DNA of 64,000 bases from Prunella strophiata (taxonomy: Eukaryota > Chordata > Aves > Passeriformes > Prunellidae), in assembly GCA_036583965.1 (NCBI GenBank), contig JAZBQD010000001.1:27066597-27130596 (forward strand), in the 5' to 3' direction. Below, one piece after another: positions 22,701-35,500 of the stretch; within the stretch, counting starts at the first letter, position 1, and each line of letters begins with the position of its first letter. The translations under genes were made by a program, and so were the position numbers. The notes under the pieces were generated by a model. It ran no database searches and was not told where the DNA came from. It was given only the letters and a program-made list of their open reading frames with translations.

Positions 22701-25700
22701 GCTTGAACACAACATCCATTTTTGAGGCTTCACAAATTCTTCTCTAATCCACAGATAACACTTGGACTTTATTAGTGCCCCCCCTTAGTCAGCACTCTGT
22801 GGAACTCAGTCCACATTCACCTTGGAGTGACAGAATAACAGTCCTTATGTATCATTAGGGATGATGCTCAACCCCTTTTACAGCCTGATACAGATCTCAT
22901 CTAATGCAACTTTCTCCTCCTCCCAACCCAAACCCCAGCAAAACAGAGAAACCCAGACCAGCTCTGGCTTTCTCAACTTGTCAGTACACCTTGTTATCAG
23001 TTTGTGTTTTTAAAATTTCTGTAAGCTTCATCACGAATGATTAGGAGGTTCAGTTAAAGAGAACAGCAGAAACCAGATACTGGGGAAGGTCACCAGAGTA
23101 AGTTACATATATAAAAATTATTTTATCCACCCCGTTCATGGAATTACTCTTTTGATAAAGCATCACAATAAGACAATTAGTGACACATATAAGTTAATCA
23201 CACAGTAAACCTTTTAAAAATAATGCAAGTTAATCCAACCCAGTTCACTGCCAATACAGAAAGTGCAGATAAATTGGAAAAATGACACTATCAAGAAAAG
23301 TAAAGACGGTAGCACCTGAACCAAGATGGTAGATAGGTTACAAAACATTTAGGTAAAAATCTTTCAACTTAACTGGAACCATATGCCCTAAACTGAGCCA
23401 AGATGTGAGGCAGCCTGCAACTTCTGCACCAGATGCATGCTGACTTTCATTTAGGAGATGTTTTCCTAAACAGGTACAACCACTGGTAGAGCTTCCTGCA
23501 GCCCCTGAGGAACCTCTGCTCCATCCATTGCTCTTACAGCACTCAGGCATCAGCTGCTCCTGTAAAACTCTCTGCTGCTCACATCTCTTTTCTCTAGAGA
23601 TGATAAATGACTCTTCTTCCCAGCTAAGTGAATCCCATGGAAAGTGCTGAGGGTCTAAATCCATTTCATGCCTCAGGATGCTATTGTTATTTTGCTGCCT
23701 ACTTAAAAAGGACAGGTATTTCATAAGGCAAACTGAAAGATGAGGTCCCAAGAGCACAGCCTTTAGTGAATTTGGAAGAGATCCCAAGAGCAAAGTCTTT
23801 TGTGAGTTTGAAAAGATAAAAGCCAGAAGGAGGTAATGAAAATTTGAGGCAGGATGAAGAACAAAGGGATTCAAGGAGCGATGATGACAGTAGAAAACAT
23901 TGCAAGTATCAATGCCTACTAGAACTGCCCTTCTTAGTTCTTCAGAAATTTACCAACACAGTACAGATGAAATCATTTAAATGCTATTTATTAATAACAA
24001 CATAATTATTAGAAAGATATGGTCTCATAGTTCTGGGGGATGATTGTGATCAGAATCTCTAATAAGTTTTTGTGCAAACAGGAGCATAAAAACAGTCAGT
24101 GTGCCATATTATCAGCAAAAGATCTACCTGTTTTATACTGTTAAAAAGGAATACAGGGAAAACTGAACTTAATTTCTTTATTTTTTAAACATATATCCTT
24201 TAGAAAACATACAGTTTTGGTCATGTAATTCAATGAATGTTCATTCATCCTCTCTTCCAGCAAGGACTGGAGCATTACAGGGTTTGATAACAGCTAAGAG
24301 CTTCTAAATGGTAACTAAGGCAAGGACCATCCATGCACACACTGGTTATTTATCATTATTTTCTGGTTGCTACTGCAAAACATTGAGTTTCAGAGGAAAG
24401 AATCCAGGTTCCCAGTTTTTGAGCTGTGCAAGGACTAATGAACTTTGCCTTTTTATTTCTGGCATACTGGAAAAATACTAAGTTGGTGCACTATTGGTTA
24501 TCCTGCCCATCAGCAAAACCAACTTTTGCAGTTTGTAAAAATCAAAATGCATCAGTCACAGTGCATGACACAAGGTCACTGAGTCAATCTGGTTAAGTGG
24601 AGCAGGTATTCCCAGAGTCTTACATCATCTTAGCACAATGAGGAGGCAGCAAGAATAGGCACAGTGAAAATACAGCATGCACCATCTTCTCCAGTGTTAA
24701 CAGCTGCTCAGACTACAGAAAACAGAATACATTTCACATTGTAGTCATTGCAAGGAGATATATAAAGTTTAATAGGATCCCATTCTTGAGTTACTTTATT
24801 ACTCTGCTCAATTAAATGCTATTTAATGATTCAGCACTTATAAGGTATTATATACCATTCATACTCCATTGACTTCAGTGAAGCTCCTGATTTTTCCAGA
24901 AAAGATGAGTAGTTCTAAGGAAAAATATTAACTTTCTGTTTAAGCCTTAAGAATAAACAAATTAAAGGTAGTGACTAAATATTAAAACTGATGCATTGGT
25001 TTTCTGTAATTCACACATGGGGAGATTGAGATTATCACACCAAAATTGTTTACACCACTGATACTGACTTAACTGGTAAGCAGCCCAAGGATGTCATGTC
25101 TGTGCTTTCCATCAAAAACTGCAGTGACTTGGCTGTTGCAATTTACTTGGAACATTTTATTTCCAGCTGTATCCACCATAAATTGCTGTTACAGCATAAA
25201 AGATCAGTCACTCTGGATCATCAGAGTAGGTGGTGTAGCCAAGTTGCTGAAACAGTTGTGTTTGTTCCTGTGTTGTAGCAGGTTATTCCAATACTCACCT
25301 TTGTGTTTCACTGCCTTAGCCCACCATAACTCTACTCATCCTCAGTGTAAGAAATGAGTTGGAAAGGTAATTCCTTGTCTTGGGCACTAGCTTGCAGCTC
25401 AGAACATCCACAGATGACTCTCAGGTAACAATTTCACCCTGCAGCTGGGAGAAGGCCAGTTTCTACAACAGCTTTCAGCTGCTCCCTGCTGCTCCAAAGT
25501 GCTCCATGGTTGCTATTACAGATATTTGCCCTCATCAACAAAATTTCCACCAGAAAACTAAGCCATTCAGCCCTGAAGTGAGTTAGCCACTTGGGTCAAA
25601 ACATGATAATAAGCTGTAGGTACTTGTACCCCCATGCTCTCTAAGTGCTAATGAAACATCATTTAGTTTTTTCACTGTATAAAAGCTGCTTCTTTTGATA

Positions 25701-26664
25701 GCTTTTTTTTAACAAACTCTCTTGCTCACATACACATTACCAACCAGGAGCCTGCTTCCCATTGACACAGACCTGTTAACACTGCTCATATGTTTTCAGT
25801 TTGTAGGACCATGGTGACAACTTTTCCTTACTTTTGTGTTGGAAATGTGACTAAAATGGCATGTATCCTCCTTGGTGAGACACGGCACCAAAGCAGACCA
25901 GGTGAGCTGCACGGTGCTCTCCTCACACCACTCTGCTCCCCTATGAGGAGATGACACAGCCAGCACCCTCTTTTCCTGCACCCTCTTGCAAGGAAAAAAT
26001 AGTTTCCATGGTACTGAAAGATATCCCCTGAGAGCTGAGGAATCTAAATTCAGAGAGCCTGAAAAAACTTACTGCAACTGAGAATCTGAAGCACAGATTA
26101 AGAGACCTTGCCCAAAGCCTGTCCTGGAAATTGCATCAGAGGTGGATATTGAATCAAATGACAATCAGACACAAGACTTGTTTTTGACTTGATGTACTAG
26201 AAACCATTTCTTTATCACCAGAAGTTTCATAAAGCTGGACCACTGATGGCAATACTTCAATCCACAATTTTAAGGACATGGTGTCCCTTGACCACATACT
26301 TGGCTTTGATTTAATTCAGGAGGTGTTGCATGTGAATATATCAGAACCATACAACATTTGCAACATTTTAAAACAGATTTGCCACATCAATATGCCTGTC
26401 TTTGTCTCTGCTATCCATACAAAGAGACAGTGTAAATCAATACCAGCAAGCAATTTTAAAGTAACAGGTGTTCAAGTTTTGGAATGCACAATATAGAATT
26501 TTGCACGGAACACAAACCTGACCAGACCCAGACAGGAAAGAAGGTGTGAGACCATGAGCAAGGTTAACACAAAATTCAGTGTGGTACATAAACTGAATGC
26601 ATATTTCTTGTTCCCAAAGAACTGTTTGTGAGAGAAGGGTCCAGCAGGAAAGAGATTTCAACAG

Positions 26665-26815
26665 TTACAGGAAAAGCAACAGACACTGCCTCTACTGAGC
26701 ACTGCAATGGGCTGCCACAGGAGCTTGTGGGGGAAAACAGTACCAGCTGGTCACAACAGGATACACAAATTCATGGACCACAGCTCCCTAACAGGACAGT
26801 AAAAGGATTGGCTAT
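26665..26815 (+). mobile_element. Possible degraded CR1 remnant
   Basis: 'gagcactgcaatgggctgcc' followed by 'acaggagcttgtggg' resembles the CR1 'GGAATGGGCTGCC...GGTGGTGGA' region in the sense direction. 'aattcatggaccacagctcc' resembles an older CR1 3' region. The match is short and could be chance. Confidence 0.35.
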
Positions 26816-29076
26816 GTATATACACTTCACTGATCCTTGAGAATTCAGGGAAAAAAAATAGGGAAATGACAGCACTTGTCTACCTTCCTTGGCAAATGTA
26901 CACTAAAGTAGGTGTGTAGTTCCAGTGCATATTTCATCTGTTCCCTTGGACACCCCTACTGACAGATGTTCCCACTGACATGAGGTTTCAGCTTTGTCTG
27001 CCATGGAAGGAATTCAGCTTGCCCTGGCAATCCAAGTTACATGGTTTACATGGTTTTCAAACAATATTTCTGGAAGAAGATGATGAAGAAAATGGAATTT
27101 CTAAGGCAACTGAACCCACAAATGCAATGAAAACATTGGAAGGAGTGTTCTCTGGATTACATACAAACAAAGCAAGTTCAGCACTGGCTCTACATTGTTG
27201 TTTTTTCTAGCACTAATTGTCATTATTTTCTACAGTACAGAAGTAAACTCATCATAGAGGCTTTACAGAAGTGTCCCTAATTTGATGAGCATATTGTCAC
27301 CTGAACTCCCTGTGCAAAGGGTGTGGATTTCTACTTTGCTACATGTACAGCAATGATTCCATTCATTTCCTAAGTAAATCTTCATGAACATTAGAAGAGG
27401 ATTTAAGAAGCTCAAGCATTTCACTTTTGCATATGATTCCAGAACTTGCTTTTCTCTAGTCCACAGAAAACAATTTCAGGCCTCATTTTAGGCTGCTGTC
27501 ATAATGTTTTCAGGCTTGAGACACAAGATTTCATTAATTTTTATGCCATCAGGATCTGGTCCAATATTAAATAAAAAAAAATCTGAGAGCTACTCATATG
27601 AGAGGACTATTCTGAGCCAAGATTTCAGGGATTGGCTTTAGTTCATGCCTTAAAGAGATGCCTTAAAAAAAAAAAAAAGAGGAAACCGAAAGTCTCAAAA
27701 TAAAATTAAAATAATTCAGCTTTGCCTCTTGGGTAACACTTTCCTGCTTCTTACAGAAAGGTTCACTCAAAGCATCCCATATATCTATACCTCTTATCCT
27801 GTTTTACATATATGCTTGTCCTTCAACTTGTATGTCTCAAGACTGCTGCCCACAATTCAAGTTAAGCAGGAAAAGCAGGATGTATGCAGAGCCTTTCAAG
27901 TGACCATTCCTCACCTGTGCCTGTCCACTAAGCCTTTGAAGACACTTGCATCAATCCCACTGGCACTTTACAAGCCCCACATAAAGTGAAGAGAAACACA
28001 AAACTTCTGGACCTCATGAACCAGTTCTCTAGGGAGAACAGTGCTCTAGGATTGGCATAAATCCAAAAGCAATAGGAGAAAATCCCTGAACCTGCTGGCT
28101 CTCCTCTTGCTCCTGCAGCCTGCCATGCAGTTAATATTCATCACCATATTGGGTTCTTGACAATTTATACTTAACTGGTCAACAAAATCCCCATGTTGGA
28201 ACTTAAAATTGATAGGTTATAAGGCTCTTACTTTTAAAATAAAAAAAAAAAAAATCAAAATTTAACATAAGGAAAGAGCACATTAAAAGTAACTGTTTTG
28301 TGACTTCAATAGAAATTTGTGTGCTTTTATTATAGTGTTTTCATTCATATTTAATGGTTTATGCAAGCTGTTCTTACATAAAGGACCACTAACTCTGTTA
28401 AAGATGGATTTTAGCTTCCTCAAGTCTGAAGATCACCAGCTGAGAGGTGATCTGTTAGGCCTGTCATTCCATGAGGTTATAAACACATCAGAGCTGCAGC
28501 TGAGCCAACAGAAAGTTATCTTCCTTTCCAAAACTGTAAGAAGCAATTATTCACTCCATTTTTAGGGGTTTTTTTTTAACAAATTTACCTTTTTTCATAG
28601 AATGATGAATCTTTGACTCTTCTCTTAGAAGTATTTCTCTGATTTGAATTATCTTTAATAAGATGTTTCTTATTAAACCTAATTAAATTTACTATTATAA
28701 TTAACAAAAAATTCTTAACAAAAGAAAAAAAAAACTGATTTAAAATTTACTTTCTTTTACATGAAAAAGTTAGTAGCTCTACCCTAAAATCACATATAAA
28801 ATACTATTCCTCAAGATTATATGGTCACATAACCTTTATGTTATGTTTCATTAAATACCAATGAAATACTAAAACATCATTATGTAGGTTTTAAACTCCA
28901 TAGCAGTGGACAAGAGAAAAAACTTAAACCTTCACATAATTTCAAGTGTAATAGTATAAAAGGAACCCAATCCAAAACCCAGAGGTGGAGGTCATGGGAG
29001 TCTTCCCATTAACTTCCATGTTCTTTGGACTAGGAAACAAGATAAATCTGAGCAATTGAAAGGAAGAGAAGTTAAA

Positions 29077-29082
29077 ACTTAC
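29077..29082 (-). other. NRG3: 5' splice site of the NRG3 microexon
   Basis: On the minus strand the exon end ATGG is followed by GTAAGT, a full match to the vertebrate U1 donor consensus. Confidence 0.88.
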
Positions 29083-29109
29083 CCATGAATTCAATTCCTA
29101 AATGGTCTG
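29083..29109 (-). CDS. NRG3: NRG3 27-nt microexon: juxtamembrane stalk
   Basis: Seen: minus-strand exon of 27 nt bounded by acceptor ...GAGTATAG and a consensus donor GTAAGT. It starts with CA, which completes ACA (Thr) with the trailing A of the EGF exon, then reads DHLGIEFM and ends with a single G. The joined product runs from SDP into TDHLGIEFM. Known: NRG3 has this peptide between its EGF domain and transmembrane helix, and NRG1 beta1 has the near-identical HLGIEFM motif in a very small exon of its own. Both boundaries are phase 1, so the exon can be skipped without changing frame. The next codon should be GAG or GAA (Glu), with the rest in a further exon that I could not find to the left. 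The acceptor has a long T/C-rich tract, which fits real use. The short length alone would be weak evidence; the matching phase, the splice sites and the same strand as the EGF exon make it strong. Confidence 0.92.
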
Positions 29110-29170
29110 CTATACTCATGAAAGCATGTAAAAGAAAAAAGAGAAAAGAAACAGAAATGTTAGAAACCGA
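29110..29170 (-). other. NRG3: 3' splice site of the NRG3 microexon
   Basis: On the minus strand the intron ends with a long T/C-rich tract (TTTCTTTTCTCTTTTTTCTT), then a short mixed stretch and TATAG. A TTTCTAAC segment about 50 nt upstream of the AG is a plausible branch point. A long pyrimidine tract is often needed for recognition of very small exons. Confidence 0.8.
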
Positions 29171-32100
29171 GAGTAAAATATAAATTAATCTCGATACGGC
29201 AGTGCTGCAGAACAGGGTGTGGGCACAGGTCCAAAACACAGGCACAGCTCTGACCCTCCAAAGAAATCCTAAGGTGGAATTTAGGGCACTCAGCTGTCAC
29301 ATGAAGGGATGTGAATTTGGGGAAGGACATGAATGCTTTCATATTTGACTTTATGTTCAAGCCAGCTGCCTAAAGGGATTTAATTTTCCCATCCTCCTGA
29401 AACTCCTCTCTCAACCTGCTAACCACAATCCTTAGTTAGACAAGGCTCTTTCTTTCATTTTCTCTGACAGGGACCACAACCTGAAGAGATGAATGGAAGG
29501 CTTTCACTGAGTTTGGCAGCACTCACCACAGCACAGCAGCCACACCTGCACCCAACGTGACTCCTGCCCTGGTCTCTGCTGCACAACAAAATCTGACAGC
29601 AGGAAAGAGAAGCCCCATTCCCAAGCTGCCCATCACACAGACAGGATGCAACAATTTAAAGGCATCTCAAAATGAAGCAAAAATCTTAATGCTTTTATAA
29701 TATTGACTGAATTGCCACACGGACCTCTAAACATTTCAGGGCCTTTTTTTTACATAATGAATTAGAGTCCTCTAAGAGCTACATAGCAAAGCTAAAAGAT
29801 TTCCCAACATAACCCAACAGTTGGTTTAAACACTTCATTTTATTGCCAACTCTGGTACCTGTGATTAGATCACAGAACATTTGGGTTTCTGTTGAAAATG
29901 CTGGGAATTCTTCACCTTTTGCACCCTTTCAATCCACCCAGGAAAAGGCACTGAGCATCAGCTTGCTCAGTTCACTTAGCACACAAATCCATGAAACAGC
30001 TGATAAACTCCACATTTTATTTTCATGCAGAAGGCACAATATGCACTTCAAAAGCAAAGAACACACGATGATGGTCTATGGTATAAATACCTTGTTAGCA
30101 TGGTGTTAAGGAAGGCACATTATGCAATTTTAATGACAAATGAATCTTTCCTTTTGAAAATACATAACTCAAAATCATACATATATGTATTCCACATAAT
30201 GATCTTCTAATCTGTATTCTTGCACTCACATACAAATATCATGTACAAACATTCCCTAGTACATTTGACAGGAACGTAAATTCTGATAAGAATGTATTTT
30301 TTATAAAAGCATGAGATATATCAAAAGTGCATCAAACACTGTTATATTTACAGAGATTTGTAGCTTTTCTCCCTGTCTAATTTTCTGTACCTGTGAAATC
30401 TGCAAATGTTATCTACATGCAATTCACACCTTTGCATCCTTCTGTAAATCAGCTCAAAATGCAGTTGAAAATTCTTTCCTTTAAAAAATGATAGCAGAGA
30501 TCAAAGCACCATAATCTGGTCTCCAAGGAACTAAAGACATTGACACATGGAGGAAGATCATATAGGATAATCTTAAGTCTATGTAGAACAGCTGAAAAAA
30601 AATGCTTTCTTTCCTAACTTGGCTATACACCTTCTCTATTTGTTTTCCATTTGCAACCTACAATTGTCACTTTGAGTTCACCAACATGGTTAAAAACCAC
30701 TTCCTCAAAAAGTAAATACCAAAAATACCTTTCCTTTAAAGGATGAAAAAAAGGTATTTCAGTTCATATTTGAGTGGCTTATACTTAAGTGAGAAGCAAG
30801 GGTATATGGAGCCTTCCTGGGAAACATGTTCAGCTGGAAAGGGTGGAAACATGTCAGGTGATTTATTTTCAATATCTCATGTGGGTACACCTTCAGCAAC
30901 CAGCACAATATATATTGCTGACAAAGCTGATTTCCCCAGATTACGATAAAAGGATGTCCAGCGGGATAAACCTTTACAATAAAATATCCAAGCTGCCAAT
31001 CAAGCAGTAGTTCAACAAGCTCTGTGAGCAGCTATTTGGGAATAGAAGACAAGGAAATGGTAGCTCTGGCAGATGCAGCACATGCTGGCACTGGTTATGA
31101 CCATCACTGAGCCACCCCCTGGTGACCAGCCCAGTGAATGCTCTCACTTGCACTGCTGTGGCGCAAATCAGCGACTCTGCAAGCTCCAGCTTTGGAGATG
31201 GCTTTGTCCCCTCTTAACAACAGCAAGAAACTCTCCCAGCAGGTCCATGTGAGAGGCACACAGCAGCAGGAAATAACCAGCAGGGCTGGTGGGGGATGTG
31301 AGCGGTGGTGGTGACCTGAGACTGAACCAAACACTAAAATGTGAAGTATTGACCCTGGCAATTCATGGTGTGACAAAGAACAGTTCTAATTGCTGTACAG
31401 CCGTGGAGCATGGATGATGAATTGCCTGCAGAGCACTTCCCTGGACACTGCAAGTGCAATGCCAAGTAATTCACCATCAAGAAATGGACTCTGGTAAAAA
31501 AAAAAAAAATGCTTATGAGCTATAAATGTGCTGAAGCGTGGGTGCTGCTCCACAAGATGGGGTCATTAACCAAATAATGAGACTGTATTTTACTTTTGTT
31601 ATTGTGGTTTCTTCTTCTCTTTCTGGTACTGCTATGTTCTTAGAAACTAATATATTTCTCAGATAGGAAGATTATTCACTTTTTTTTTTTTTTTAATTTT
31701 ACCAGTATTTCTCCATTTTGATGTTAATGTGGAGAAAAATAGTGTGCCTTATGGTCCTGGCTACTATGGTAATGTGTTGCTAGTATTAAAGCCCTTTTAA
31801 TTTATACTGTCTAAACACATACACACCTGTGAATACTCGATAACAAGGACAAGAGAAAATAAATTTGCAGTCACTAATGGATTAATTTATTAGTGCTTCC
31901 ACAGAACAACATACTACCCTTATGTCTGGATTGTGGTTCGCTGCAGCTTTTTTCTTAGTCATATTAACACTATGAACAGAAATATAAACTCAACATGTAA
32001 ATCTAACTGAAAAAACATGGACATGAAAGTACCCATTAAAAACCTCTACAGACATTTTAATCTTTTCTAAGGACAAGCTGACTTTGGCATGAAGACAGCT

Positions 32101-32497
32101 TTAGGAAATCAGAGCAACAGCAAAGTATTTTCCTCTGCAAATGAAATTTATCGCTTCCAATAAACTCATAAGAGTTGTTAAATTGTCCTTGGCAGATGAT
32201 TGTCTTGACCATAAAATGCAACATGATAATATGCTGGGAGCTACCTTGGGACAGCTCAAGTACTCTGAACAGATTATCTGTCTGGAAGGAACAGGACTAA
32301 GTTTTACTTTTAAGTATTAGACCAATAAAACTTGGAGAAATAAAGGAAAATCCTTCCATTCATAAAGCAGCTAGATTAGGACACTACCTAAAGATAAACT
32401 GTTGCTCTCTTATCCATTGTGCTTTATAATGTTTGGCAGCACATTGTTATCAGCCTATTTGTATATCTAATGAAGTGAAAACCATAATCAGTTACTG

Positions 32498-32512
32498 ATA
32501 TATATATATATA
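32498..32512. repeat. Short (AT)n microsatellite
   Basis: About seven AT units, ordinary length, in contrast to the 1-kb tract at 48360. Confidence 0.85.
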
Positions 32513-35500
32513 AAACTATAGGGTTTCTTTGAAGCATATTATTTTTGGTGCTTCATTTTGCATTTGAGCACACAGAATAATGGGGCAAGGGATTTGTCTG
32601 TTCAGTAGGAAAAGTTCATTGTTTTTATCTTCTCTCCTCATGGGCAAACTGATCAATGCTCCCAGAATTTGTTGTTTTGTTGAGCTTTTTTTAATATCAA
32701 AAAGAAAAAGCAACAGCATGTAATGATGTATTTTTAAAATCTCAGTTATTAAAGAGCACAAAATTTGATTTTGCTGTTTGCTTTAGAGAAATTCTAGTAA
32801 TTTGTTTCTGTAATTTATACAAAAGTACTCTTCAAAATGTTTGGTGGGGTAGGAAAACTGATTGAAGCTGTTCAGGGGAATCAGAGTCATAAAATCAAAA
32901 TAATTCAACTACTGATTTTTAAAAAATATTTTCACTGAAACACATGACAGAAACTTCCCTCTCTGAGACACTTAAAAATTGATCAAACTAAATCCTGAGA
33001 ATGATCTTGAATCAGCTAATACCTGGACCTTCCTTTTCCCCCCTCTGATAAAGAGAACTACTAAAATTTTTCCAGATTAAAAATTTCCCTGGCAACAGGT
33101 GGGCTATTCACTACATGTTAACTGGTGTAATAGCAAGTATACAGAATATTTTGGTTATTTGCTCCATCTATGTCTAGACACAATAATGAAAATCATACAT
33201 CCACACATCCCTTACAAGATACTTGGTCTGTTTTGGATGAAATTACAAATCACAGTTAAAGAAATGATAACAACATAGAAAGAAGGCAATAAATCTATAA
33301 AGAATTTCATAATCTGCTAGAGTCTCAGTGTAAACAATGAAAGAACATTTACACTCCAAATTTGCATAGATGCAGTTAAGTCCTTGAAGTCCTCAATGTA
33401 CAAAAGTAAATACTTAAGACAAAATGTCAAAGTTAATTGCTTTATCCATTTATTTTTAAAGAAAAAAAATTCAAAGGAGAGGAAAAACCCTAGGCTTGCT
33501 GTGAGTATGTGTGTGGCTGTGGAAAGATTATGACATAGCCTAAGGACAAGATCCCCTCACCCACTATCAATTCCATAACAAAGGAAAACTTGAAAAACTT
33601 CCATCAAAACCTCTTGTTATATAAATTATACACAGTGCTGAATAATGGAATAAACTATTGATTTTCCTTTCCTTTGAATGACTAAAGCCCAGTGGCTGTG
33701 ATTTTCACTGCAAAAGTAGAAAGGCTGTTTCCAGCTTCTGCAAATAAATAATAGCAATGCTCCCATGCTCAGGTTCAACATAACTTGGAAACTCCAACTA
33801 CTTACCTGCAGCATGCAGACTCAGAGGATTAAGCTTGTCTCTTTTCTATTCATTTTTAAGATCTTAAATTATCTCTGCAGCTAATAAACTAAGTTACTTC
33901 TCTTTGAGGCAATATGTTGGACATTAATGGAAAGAACTTAGTCTCACCAAGCAACATAAGCAATCTGTACTGATATTCACCATACTGTAAATCAGTACTG
34001 ATTAATTTTAACTACTATATCTATAAATTCAGCAGAATAAATAAACATGTCTTATTTCAAATCTGTGAGTAGCCTATTGATATTGCATTTTTAAGCTTAT
34101 TAAACACCTGCAGAATGTATTTAAGAGTTTTATCAGGTTCAGGCCAAAATGTTTATCATCAAGTGTCAGACAAATGCAGCAGTTTTATCTCTCCCTGAAT
34201 AACCCATTGTTTTCAGCAAGGAGATGGGAAAGCAGGTAGATATTAAATGCTGCTGCTATATTGAGACATATTTTTACTGATTTTCCTAGCATTCATAAAT
34301 CAACACAAGTGTTCAACACATACAAGGACTTGAATTCCTCCCAGAGTATCAGCGAATAAACAGGATTTCCACACAAAACACTCTGTCTCCACTCAGACAA
34401 CTGGGAGATGCTTTCTTTATTTGCTAAAAATGTAATCCTGTTTCTATGAAAAGTATCAAATGTAAATGAAGCTGCCTGATAGACCTCATAGCTGATGGTG
34501 ACAAGATTATTTATGAGGTTTGCTCTAAATATATGTGGCAAATGATAAACCTGTGTGATCACTGTCAGATCAACCTGCCCCAGCACAACAAGCCTGCAGT
34601 AAACACTGCACATTACAGTCTGGTTACTTGATTACTGACATCAGCATAAGCTACTACAACCTATGAGTCTGATAAATATTCCCAGAAAAATCAAGGTTTC
34701 TCTGATATTATGCAGTTTTGACAGATCACTAAACCTGTGTTAGCACTGTAATTGCAAAAACTGTAATTTTTTTTTATGTTCCTGTTCCTTACCAAAGCCT
34801 TTCATCTCTTGTAAAGTTTCTTTCCCACCCCTGCCTTTCCTGGCTCCACACACCACATCTATTTTACATTCCCATCCTGAAGACCAACCCCACACACCAG
34901 GTTTTCTGATTGTGCTAAGGACTACACAACAACAAAACACTGATGTAGCTGTGTGACCTACTTCTACAATTCTGAATTCTTTTCCTGGGCTTCCACAGCA
35001 GATATGACAATGACTGCATTTGTCCCACAGTCTCAACTTTGTGCTAGGTGATTGCAACACTGTCACAACTGAGGAACCACTGGGAGAACTGGGCTATGGA
35101 GAAATACATCCTTCTGTCCATAATTTCATTAACACAATGGTTCCTGCAGAGCCCAGCCTTGTCCTGCCTGAAATCCTGGTCCAGCCTCTCAAGCCTGCTC
35201 AGTGGCACCATGCTGCCCCTGCAGATGGACCTGCCTTTATCTGCAGGAATGCTGGAAAAGGGGTTTAAATGCATTTATCTACATTGAGCTTAGATGTTCT
35301 CAGTCATTAAGCACTTCCAATGAATTTCAGCAGCAATTGGCATGACTGGTGATGCAGAGTCCTTTGGAAATGCCAACCTCTACATTGGCAAAACTGGTCC
35401 TTTCCCAGCTATGTTATGACAAGGTCTCATAAAGCTAAATAGGAGAGGGAAAGGGAATCATATTTACTGTCAAAACCCAAAAAACACATTCATTACTTCC

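Larger units (their letters stand above)
1..29082 (-). other. NRG3: NRG3 intron downstream of the microexon (partial)
   Basis: At least 29 kb of intron follow the microexon donor on the minus strand and run past the left edge of the window. I searched by eye for the expected next exon (end of the stalk, transmembrane helix, start of the cytoplasmic tail) and did not find it. The segment holds CR1 fragments, a solo LTR and a tandem duplication. That the gene continues leftwards is inference. Confidence 0.75.
16766..29082. other. Intron stretch without recognised genes
   Basis: AT-rich intron up to the microexon donor. It includes a possible weak CR1 remnant near 26665-26815 and the longest non-repeat open frame of the window (minus strand, 23338-23874), neither supported as a functional element. 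Confidence 0.5.

Noticed and set aside
24862..24900. 'ctccattgacttcagtgaag' followed by 'ctcctgattt', similar to ancient amniote repeats
   Set aside because: The match is only about 30 bp from memory. It is too short to call without a repeat library.
1..29082. Search for the next NRG3 exon (end of stalk plus transmembrane helix)
   Set aside because: No minus-strand stretch with the expected peptide and splice sites was seen by eye. A translated search of this interval would decide.
34740..35287. Cluster of overlapping open frames on both strands
   Set aside because: All are under 110 codons, with no recognised domain and no convincing splice sites. The cluster reflects locally higher GC and fewer stops.
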